Shown here piece after piece: positions 55,559 through 64,000 of a stretch of 64,000 nt of DNA. The stretch comes from Austropuccinia psidii (taxonomy: Eukaryota > Basidiomycota > Pucciniomycetes > Pucciniales > Sphaerophragmiaceae): NCBI GenBank assembly GCA_023105745.1, contig JALGQZ010000018.1, positions 15,323,773-15,387,772 on the forward strand. Direction: 5' to 3'. Every line of letters starts with the position of its first letter. Position 1 is the stretch's first letter. The position numbers and the translations under genes are program-made. Under the pieces are notes generated by a model, which did no database searches, had not been told where the DNA came from, and saw nothing but the letters and a program-made list of their open reading frames with translations.

Positions 55559-58276
55559 TGTAAGGTGTGGTTATGAAACTTTGATTGAAAATCAAGTACT
55601 TTTCCTGTCCTCAAAATTTTTATAAGGTAAAAATTTGATTAAAAATAGTATGAAATAGTATTTTTTTAAAAAAATAGTATGAAATAGTATTTTTTAAAAA
55701 AAATAGTATGAAATAGTATTTTTTTAAAAAAATAGTATGAAATAGTATTTTTTTAAAAAAATAGTATGAAATAGTATTTTTTTAAAAAAATAGTATGAAA
55801 TAGTATTTTTTTAAAAAAATAGTATGAAATAGTATTTTTTTAAAAAAATAGTATGAAATAGTATTTTTTTAAAAAAATAGTATGAAATAGTATTTTTTTA
55901 AAAAAATAGTATGAAATAGTATTTTTTAAAAAAAAATAGTATGAAATAGTATTTTTTAAAAAAAAATAGTATGAAATAGTATTTTTTAAAAAAAAATAGT
56001 ATGAAATAGTATTTTTTGAAAAAAATAGTATGAAATAGTATTTTTTTAAAAAAATAGTATGAAATAGTATTTTTTTAAAAAATATTATGAAATAGTATTT
56101 TTTTAAAAAATAGTATGAAATAGTATTTTTTTAAAAAATAGTATGAAATAGTATTTTTTTAAAAAATATTATGAAATAGTATTATTTTAAAAAATAGTAT
56201 AAAATAGTATGAAATAGTATGAAATAGTATTTTTTAAAAAATAGTATGAAATAGTATTTTGTTAAAAATAGTATGAAATAGTATTTTGTTAAAAATAGTA
56301 TGAAATAGTATTTTGTTAAAAATAGTATGAAATAGTATTTTGTTAAAAATAGTATGAAATAGTATTTTGTTAAAAATAGTATGAAATAGTATTTTTTAAA
56401 AATAGTATGAAATAGTATTTTTTAAAAAATAGTATGAAATAGTATTTTTTAAAAAATAGTATCAAATAGTATTTTTTAAAAAATAGTATCAAATAGTATT
56501 TTTAAAAAATAGTATGAAATAGTATTTTTTTAAAAATAGTATGAAATAGTATTTTTAAGAGAAAACACACCAAATTTATTGTTTTTAACTTTCTAAGTAT
56601 AAAACAATAATATTATAAAGATTTATTGTTTTACCAACAATAAAAATACATCCAAAAATACTCTACAAGAAATATTTAAGGCTACAAAAGAAATTTCTTT
56701 GAGCAATTTCAATTGGAATAAATTGAGCAAAGGACTGCAAGAATTAGTTAAAGAAAAAACTCTTTAAAACAATTATTAAAGAGAAAACACACCCAAAAGT
56801 GACCAGAGTGAATTTGGAAACAAAGTGACAAATCTTACAGTGATGAAAGATGCTTTAATTCACTTATGGGGTGTTTCAGGGGTAAAAATGATTTTAAGAT
56901 TTACAGAAAGGGATTAAAATGATTTTTTCACGTGGCTATGAGGTTTAAAATGATTAAAAAAGGTGGTTGGAATCTTTTATTGATTGGTTTAACAGTTTTT
57001 AAACTGATTATAAAAGAAAAAGATTCTAACATGAAGAGAAAAGTGAGGCAAAGGAGACATTCTTTTATAGCCATCAATTTTCTTACTCCAAAAGTAAAGT
57101 TTACTATTGTCAGTTGTGTAAAACACCATGAAAACAGAAAAGCCAATTATGGCATCATTGAATCCTGGTTTAGAACAAAAGAATGGCTGGTTTTAGCCAT
57201 TTTTCGCTATTTTGAGCCATTTTCGACCCTTAAATCAGCCATTACTATAGTAATACCTGGTCTAGAGCCTTCAAACCACATCAGAATGTGTGTAAAAGAC
57301 GTAGAGGACATTGAAGACTGTTTTCACTAACATTGTTTGAGCTTAAGGGTAGTTTTACCCTCTTGGCAACAGTTAAAACTGCCCTGGTTGGTATCAAAAC
57401 CTCATCATCAATTGAGTCACAGACCCTGTGACTCAATTCCAGGCCAAAGGTGATGAACCTTTGAGTGGATTTTGACATCTCACACCTGTCAGAAAGGAAT
57501 TTGGGGGTCTAGCTCCCCCTTAGAGCTAGAGCTCCCTTTGCCCCCCCCCCCAAATTAATCTTTCCAATTTATTTTTCCTTTAATTCCTCATCATGTATTA
57601 TACTTGTAATTCATATATGTAATTCAATTTAGTTTTACAGTACACTTACCAAAAACATTGACACCTCATATGTAAATTACAGTTCAGTTATGTAATACAC
57701 GTGCACATTTTGACAATACAATTGAAAATACTTCAATTCCTCATAACTTCTAAACTACACACAACACCACAATTTCAACACAAAAATTGATTGTTAACAC
57801 CACATTTGATGTGAATTAAATTATGTTTTTGAGTAATTTCAACCTTTGTACAGAAAATACTAAAAGCTTAATTTAAGCTTATTCAAATTTGAGTTACAGA
57901 ATTTTTACCTAGAGGTGACCCCACTCTATTTTTGATGAGGAATCCAATGGTAAAACAATTTTAATGTTTTTATTTTTTGGATAAAACTTATGATAATTTT
58001 TACTTAACTTTTTTCCAAATATATTTCAATTTTGAGATTTTTGTTGAAAATTCATTTTTACTTAATTTTTTCAAGTAAGAATGTGTTTTCACAATTTTAA
58101 AACTTGAATGTAATTTTGTTGTCAAATTATAATTAAACTTTGATTTTTATATATAAATTTTTAGTTATATTTTATTTTTAAATTGATAATATAAATAAAT
58201 AGATTTTATTTCTATCTATATCTTATTTTATTGTTTGTGGTCTTTTGGGTATGTGAAGATACCTCTGCCACTCACA
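55559..58276 (-). repeat. 5' LTR of copy 2c, 2718 bp, expanded by a minisatellite
   Basis: Normal family 2 LTR except for about 900 bp of tandem repeat at 55646-56560. The outer end reads CTGCCACTCACA instead of CTAAGGCTCACA. Contains an extended antisense frame on the plus strand (56932-57330). Confidence 0.93.
55646..56560. repeat. Minisatellite, unit about 27-31 bp, roughly 30 copies
   Basis: Unit ATAGTATGAAATAGTATTTT followed by a variable T/A run. Three blocks differ in the linker: TTTTTTTAAAAAAA near the left, TTTTGTTAAAA in the middle (56245-56390), and shorter TTTTTTAAAAAA units at the right. The unit is present about once at this place in other family 2 LTRs. Confidence 0.95.
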
Positions 58277-58612
58277 CTTTTGGTGACTAATATTCTTGCT
58301 TCCAACTCTTGTTCAATATACTTCTTTAATATTCTCATAGGTGGTATGGAATATCCTCCATCCTCTGTTCTAACCATAACATTATCTTTAATCATTTCCT
58401 TACTAATAGAACCTTTGATATCTGAATAGGGACAATCAAATAACTTTTCATAGAAAGTACCCTCTTGCAGAATATACTTGTATCTTAATAGGTATGTAAT
58501 GATGGTTTTATATTCTCCAATAAACCTTTGATACTCTGATAAGGTAATGATTCCACCTTCATCCTGTGTATCATTAAAAATCTGAATAAGGGAATCTTTC
58601 CTATATCTTCTT
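58277..58612 (-). pseudogene. Family 4 Gag N-terminal fragment, open for 112 codons
   Basis: Reads without a stop from RRYRKDSLIQIFND to EARILVTK on the minus strand and has no start because both ends are cut by family 2 insertions (copy 2d at 58613, copy 2c at 58276). The natural continuation is KQLLAPKIKTG at 47338. Helical, charged Gag-like sequence. Confidence 0.7.
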
Positions 58613-60441
58613 TGTGAGCCTTAGAGGAAATTTCATATACCCAAAAGACCACAAATACAAAAATAACATATGAATATAAATAAAATGAATTTATTTATAT
58701 TATGAAAATAAAAATAAAAATATAAATATGAAATGATATTAAAAATAAAACAATTAATTACAATATAGAAATAAAAAAATACAGTAAATTTTGTAAGTGT
58801 AAAATTACATTTATACTTGAAGAAATTAATTAAAAATGAAATTTTAACAAAATTGTGAAAAATTAAATAAATTTGGAAAAAATTTAAATAAAAATTATTA
58901 TAGCTTTTTATCCAATAAATAAACATATAAAAATTATTTCACCATTGGACTCCTCATAAAAATCAGGTGGGGTCACCTCTGAGTGAAATTCTTGTAACTC
59001 AACTCTAAATAAGCTTAAATTAAGTTTTTAGTATTTTCAATACAAAAGTTGAAAATCCTCAAAGCTTTAATTTAATTCACACCACATGTGGTGTTAACCA
59101 TCAAATTTTGTGTTAAAATTGAGGTGTTGTGTTTAGTTTAGAAGTTATGAGGAATTGAAGTATTTTCAATTGAATTCAATTGAAATGTCAAAATGTGCGC
59201 GTGTATTACATAAGTGAACTTTGATTTACATATGAGGTGTCAATTATACTGTATTGTACTGTACAATTGAATTGAATTACATATGTAAATTATAAGTATA
59301 ATACATAATGAGGAATTAAAGGAAAAATAAATTGGAAAGATTAAATTTGGGCGGGGAAAGGAACTCCAGCTCTAAGGGGGAGCTAGACCCCCAAAATCCT
59401 TGCTGACAGGCATGGATGTCAAACTTCACGCAAAAGGCATCACTTTTGGCCTGGAATGAGTTACAGGGTCTGTGGACTCAATTGATGCTGAGGTTTTGAT
59501 ACCAACTGGGGTAGTTTTAGCTGTTGCCAAGAGGGTTAAAACTACCCTTAAGATAAAACAATCATAGTAAAAACAGTTTTAACTGGTTTCTACGCCTCTG
59601 ACACACATTCTGACGTGTTTTGAAGGCTCTAGGCCTGGTATTGCTATAGTAATGGCTGATTTAACGGTCTAGAATGGCTAAAAATGGCTTAAACCAGCCC
59701 TTTTTGGTCTAAACCAGGGTTCAATGATGCCATAATTGGCTTTTCTGTTGTCAGACTGTTTTTCACGACTGACAAGAGTAAATTATACTTTTGGAGTAAG
59801 AGAATTGATGGCTATAAAAGAATGTCTTCTTTGCCCCAACTTTTCCCTTCATGTTAGAATCTTTTCCTTTTTTAATTAGTTTAAACATTGTTAAACCAAT
59901 CAATAAAAAATTCCAACCACCTTTTTTAGATCATTTTAAACCTTTTAACCACATGAAAAAATCATTATAATCATTGTTTGTAACTCTTATAATCATTTTT
60001 TTTACCCCTGAACCACCCCAGAAGTGAATTAAAGCATCTTTCATCACTGTAAACTTTGTTACTTTGTTTCCAAATTCACTCTGGTCACTTTTGGGTGTGT
60101 TTTCTCTTTATATTCTATTTAAGGACTTTGTTCTTTAATTAATTGCTTGCAGTTCTTTGCTCAATTAATTCCAATTGAAATTGCTCTTGAAGAAATTTCT
60201 TTTGTAGCCTTAAAATATCTCTTGTAGAGTATTTTTTGGATAAATTTTTATTGTTGGTAAAACAATAGATCTTTATAATATTATTGTTTTATACTAATAA
60301 AGTTATAGAAAAGAAAATTGGCGTGTTTTCTCTTAAAAATAATATTTCTTACTATTTTTAATTGATTTTTTACCTTATACAAATTTTGAGGACAGGAAAA
60401 GTACTTGATTTGTAATCAAAGTTTCATATCCACACCTTACA
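58613..60441 (+). repeat. 5' LTR of copy 2d, 1829 bp
   Basis: TGTGAGCC...CACACCTTACA. TATA box TATAAAAG at 59813-59820. Moderately diverged from copy 2b. Confidence 0.95.
59813..59820 (+). promoter_or_regulatory. TATA box in the copy 2d LTR
   Basis: GGCTATAAAAGAATG, the same as in copy 2b. After 59854 the sense strand has only one ATG before the Gag-Pol ATG at 60916: at 59953, where a CACGTG of other copies has become CACATG. Confidence 0.6.
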
Positions 60442-60443
60442 TT

Positions 60444-60461
60444 TGGGGGCCCAGCCGTGAT
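60444..60461 (+). promoter_or_regulatory. Primer binding site of copy 2d
   Basis: TGGGGGCCCAGCCGTGAT, identical to copy 2b, 2 nt after the LTR. Confidence 0.75.
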
Positions 60462-60590
60462 ATTTTACCTGTGACATATTTTTTTACTCTTTTTAAATCT
60501 TTTTTCTTATATTGAAAAATTTAAATTCATATAAAAAATACTTACAATTCAAAAAAAAACCCATAAAAAATAATTTTTTTCATATTATAA

Positions 60591-60666
60591 GTGAGGCTTA
60601 AATTTTTATTTCTTTTTTGAAATATCCTTTTTTTACTTAAATAATTGGTTTTTTCATTAATTTTAG
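60591..60666 (+). other. Predicted leader intron of copy 2d
   Basis: Donor TATAA|GTGAGG and acceptor TTTTAG|TGTCTG are conserved with copy 2b; splicing again gives A+TG. Confidence 0.45.
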
Positions 60667-61385
60667 TGTCTGCAAACGTGGTAAGACAAGAAAACATTGA
60701 AACAGCCTCAACAGTCACCAGCATTATTCCTGCTAGTACTATTAATTCAGACCATAATAGTACTGTTATTGTGACTCATAATAACCAACCTGAACCAATA
60801 TCTTCTGAATTGATTAACTTGGACATAAGTAATACTCTTCAGAAAGCCAAAGATTTGGCCAATAGTAAGTTTTTTGACGTTAAAATTACTATTTTAAGCC
60901 TTTTTAACCACAATTATGCCTTCAACCAGGTCAGGAGCCAGCTATAACCCCTCAGAAGCTCCCAGAAAGGTAATAGGTGTGATTATGGCAGAGGCCAATC
61001 AGGTACAGAAGGAAAAGGGTCAGTTGATGATTTCCAAACAACTAAAATGGGTCATTCTGAAGCTGATAATACCATTTTACCTTCAAAAAGAGCTTACACC
61101 GCCACAACAAGCCTCTGTGGGCATATACAAACCCAGCCACAGTGCATACAACAATTCACTTCAATTCAAGGAGTACCAGATCCTTGCAGACCTGTGGAAG
61201 AATTGCATGAATTCTTACCTAACTGTGAGAACATTCCTGGGCCATCACAACACTTGCAAATTGCTCAATGGATGGCATCCATTGATGGAGAAGAAAAACA
61301 TGATGCTGTTGACACTAGAATGGAGGAAAAACAACCCCCACCACCCAAACCAGTGCCAAAAACAGCACCAGCAATTCCAACGTGA
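60667..61385 (+). pseudogene. Accessory gene of copy 2d, frame broken
   Basis: Exon 60667-60864, predicted intron 60865-60929 (65 nt, GTAAGT...AACCAG) and second exon from 60930. A 1-nt deletion near 60955 relative to copy 2b shifts the second exon; a further 1-nt loss and a 13-nt deletion near 61330-61370 shift it back, so the Gag-Pol ATG reads through the accessory frame in the middle. The accessory reading itself meets a TAA at about 60970. Confidence 0.6.
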
Positions 61386-64000
61386 AAAAACAGCCACTAG
61401 TTCCAAACAAGGGCAAAGGGAAGGCACCAGCCCCAAAACCTTACAGCCAAGGATACAGAATTCCAAAGATTCAGCAGGATGCCATGGAAAATGTATTTCA
61501 GATGGCCAGAACCATTATGGAATTACAGAAGAAGGAGGAAGCCAGATTAAGATCCCAGAAATGATTTCTGATATATTTGATTCCATCCCAGAGCTGTATG
61601 ATGCTATAAATGACGTGAAAAAACATCTTTCTGATAAAAATGAAACCATTTGTAACAACATTAAAACAAACAACTGAGTCTTTGCCAAATTAATGAAACA
61701 CTTATGTGTTTTGAAAAAGTTTTAAGAACAATTAAAATTTCCAATAATGATAATTCTTTTGACAATAAAATAAATGAGCAATCTGCCATTATAAAGAATT
61801 AACAGATAAATATTCTAAATTCAATATGGATGACATAATTGAAACAAGAATTAAACAAGCCATAAATATTATCAAAACAGATAACAAGAAAGTCCTTGAT
61901 GACATTTCAAATTCATTTACTGAAGTAAAGACATATACCATTGCCTTGAAAAAGTGTTTTGATGCTTCACAAGAAGAAGTATCAAAATCATCAATGAAAT
62001 TGAATCAAGTCACTGCTGAGAATACAAGACAGACAGAGTTATGGCAAGAGTTGACACATAAAGAAGACATGTATAAAATTGAAGTAATAAATTTAATACA
62101 AAGCTTCCAACATGAATACAGAAATTCCCAAAGGTGTAGCAACAGTAAAATAAATGACATTGATCAAATACTGAACACCTTGCCAAGAATGTCTACACCT
62201 CTAAATCAAAATGAGGGCACAAGAATTCCAAATCCACAAGTATTGGATCCTGATAATTCACAATTAAAAAAAGGATCATCCACTTCTTTTCATAACTTGG
62301 AACATCAATGGTCCAAGCACTCTTGAAAGAAGTTCCAAAACTTAAAGGAATGGCCTCACTTCAGTGGTGAAGGAGAGTATGACCATATGGAATTCATTAG
62401 AAGTATTGAAATGATCAAAGAGTATTTTGTATTACCAGAAAGATTGGTAACAGCCAGGTTTAACACCCTTTGTTTACCAGATCAGCTCACAGATGGTACA
62501 TCAAAATAAGACAAGCACATGGACACCAGAGTTGGACTTGGTGAAAACCCAAATCATCAACAAATGGGCAAATGATGCTTGGAGGTTCAAAGTTGAAACA
62601 GCCTTTGAATCTGCCAAATTTAATGCTGATAAAGACAAAGCTTTACCATGGTTTTGCCAACAAAAAGACAGATTAACAGCATTATATCCTGACATGTCAG
62701 AATTTATGATCCATAGAAAAATTCTGATACAATGTGGAGGTGACTTAGAGCATTCTGTCAAAAGCAGGACTACTGAACAATCTTCAGCAGAGGATATTAT
62801 CAATATACTAGAAGAAGTAACCCCCAGAACCAAAATTGGTTCTAGTAGGGTGAATCTCAAAACAAGGTTTGATACACCTTGGAAAGATTCTGTGGACAAT
62901 AACCCCAAAGAAAATTCTAGTAATATTAAGTATAAATCTGCAGATACAGTCAGAAAATGCCATATTTCCCAAAGCACCACCCATTTAGCCAATACATGTC
63001 CAAAAATGGGGAAAATCAATGAGATTGACATTGAAAAGGAACCAGATTTTGAAAAAGAAGACATAATTGAAGACAATTCAGATGATAAGTCATCCATATT
63101 TGCTAAATCTTCAAAAGATATAGAAAATATCAATGCCACTTTTGACATCATGGAATCTTATTCCCACTTACCCCAATTAAGCAATGGTCAAGTTGATTTA
63201 TCAAAAGTTCAAGATGCACAACTTATAAAGAAAAAACCAAACAGAGGAAAAGGTTATACAGCTGGTAACTCCTGTATAACAGAGGTGGTGATTGACCACA
63301 AGCCCACCAAGCTTTTGCTTGACCCAGGAGCCTTCTGCTCTTGTGTTGGAAAAATCTTTTCTTAAGACTTTTGTACCAAATTTTGAAGACCAATTGTTAC
63401 CAATTGATGGTATAAAATTGAACAGTGCAAGTAACCCAATGAAAGCATTAGGAATGTTTGAGACCAATGTCATATTCCCACACATAAATGGGAATTTAAG
63501 GATCACAGTTGAATTTGTTGTTATGGAAAATTGCTCTAGTACCCATTTTATATTGGGAAATGACTATTTAATCATGTATGGGATAGATTTACATAATAAC
63601 AAAGACAGATACTTTACAATTGGAGACAATAAGCGCCAGAAATTTGCCTTTTTACCCTTTAAAAGACAAATTACAGTAAACAAAGTATCACCAGTCAACT
63701 TAGAGTTAGAGAAATTCAAGTCTGAACAGTTAAATGAGGCTGAAATAAGCCTTCATCTGACTAATAAGCAAGAAAATGAACTTTCTTCCCTTTTGTATGA
63801 CCACAGAGGAGCATTTGCTACAGACAAAGAACCTCTGGGAGCAATTATTGGTCATGAAGTTGACATCATTCTTAACATTGAGAGACCTTATCCACCACTC
63901 TTAAGAAGACCTGCTTATCCAGCAAGTCCAAAATCAAGAGAAGCTCTAGAAATTCATATCAAAGAACTTCTAGACCTTGGTGTAATAAGAAAAGTAGGCC
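60916..64000 (+). pseudogene. Gag-Pol of copy 2d, partial and frameshifted
   Basis: ATG at 60916 lies inside the predicted intron, as in copy 2b. Frames: 60916-61677, 61826-62326, 62493-63365 and a stretch open from 63366 to the window edge (about 211 codons, protease end to RT start). Breaks: deletion near 61672, changes near 61800 and 62320, and an extra A near 63351. The zinc knuckle has lost a Cys ([14 protein letters not shown]). The protease motif is DPG as in copies 2a and 2b. The ATGA overlap is conserved at 61560-61563. Confidence 0.9.

Larger units (their letters stand above)
47339..58276 (-). mobile_element. Family 2 retrotransposon copy 2c, old
   Basis: Two family 2 LTRs (47339-49168 and 55559-58276) flank a decayed internal region. 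By eye the LTRs differ at roughly one position in ten over the stretch compared, much more than copy 2b. The flanks are TGTTT (left) and CTTTT (right), not a perfect duplication. Inserted into family 4 gag. Confidence 0.93.
41820..58612 (-). mobile_element. Family 4 Gag-protease retroelement region, split by three family 2 insertions
   Basis: Minus-strand pieces in order: gag 58612-58277, gag/zinc knuckle 47338-46105, protease 46104-45655, linker 45654-45254 and 43425-41820. The gaps are copy 2c and a solo LTR; copy 2d cuts the gag further upstream. The pieces are colinear when insertions are removed. I recognise it as a common retroelement Gag-protease family of rust-like genomes. No reverse transcriptase follows the linker within the window. 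Confidence 0.72.
58613..64000 (+). mobile_element. Family 2 retrotransposon copy 2d, 5' half (runs off the right edge)
   Basis: Plus-strand 5' LTR, primer binding site, leader, accessory exons, Gag, protease and start of RT. Inserted into family 4 gag; TTCTT at 58608-58612 would be the left target duplication. Carries several frameshifts. Confidence 0.93.

Noticed and set aside
55646..56560. CRISPR-like array
   Set aside because: The units are contiguous AT-rich tandem repeats without unique spacers. It is a minisatellite.
47334..58281. Target duplication of copy 2c
   Set aside because: The flanks TGTTT and CTTTT do not match as written. A one-base loss at the LTR edge could explain it, but I do not claim it.

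Overview
The window contains no recognisable host gene. It is a dense, nested stack of Ty3/Gypsy-type LTR retrotransposons plus AT-rich spacer. The low GC content, short fungal-style introns and the style of the Gag/Pol proteins suggest a large, repeat-rich fungal genome. My best guess is a rust fungus (Pucciniales), possibly an Austropuccinia-like species; this rests on recognising the protein families, not on any search.

Four element families can be separated. Family 1 (LTR about 1.4 kb, TGTCAGCC...CCTGACA): copy 1a (1-9217, minus, polyprotein fully open), copy 1b (18750-23487, plus, decayed) and a truncated LTR (13900-15166). Family 2 (LTR about 1.83 kb, TGTGAGCC...CTTACA): copy 2a (9218-15854, minus, wrecked), copy 2b (30254-40348, minus, complete, LTRs nearly identical, 5-bp target duplication ATGCC), a solo LTR (43426-45253, target duplication GGTGC), copy 2c (47339-58276, minus, old), copy 2d (58613 to beyond the right edge, plus) and a small relic (23752-24140). 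Family 3 (LTR TGTCACA...TGTGACA): copy 3a (15855-18749, minus) and a solo LTR (9858-11214, target duplication AACAC). Family 4: a Gag-protease region on the minus strand (41820-58612) split by three family 2 insertions.

Layout: 1-23487 is a tower of insertions (1b was hit by 3a, 3a by 2a, and 2a by 1a, by a family 3 solo LTR and by a family 1 LTR). 23488-29835 is AT-rich spacer with one unidentified open frame. 29844-41355 is a candidate non-autonomous terminal-inverted-repeat element full of ATGCC/GGCAT palindromic repeats, into which copy 2b inserted. 41364-58612 is family 4 with its family 2 insertions. 58613-64000 is the 5' half of copy 2d.

The most interesting signal is at the 5' end of families 1 and 2. 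Each has a long leader with no AUG on the sense strand. A predicted leader intron ends ...AG|TG after an exon ending in A, so splicing itself would make the start codon. A second short intron (64-68 nt) then joins two open frames in phase into a protein of about 260-280 residues that overlaps the start of Gag-Pol in another frame. In family 2 the Gag-Pol AUG lies inside that second intron and is the first AUG of the unspliced RNA, so splicing would switch between Gag-Pol and the accessory protein. In family 2 the accessory stop also overlaps a Gag-Pol-frame AUG (ATGA). This is read from sequence only; no transcript data were available.
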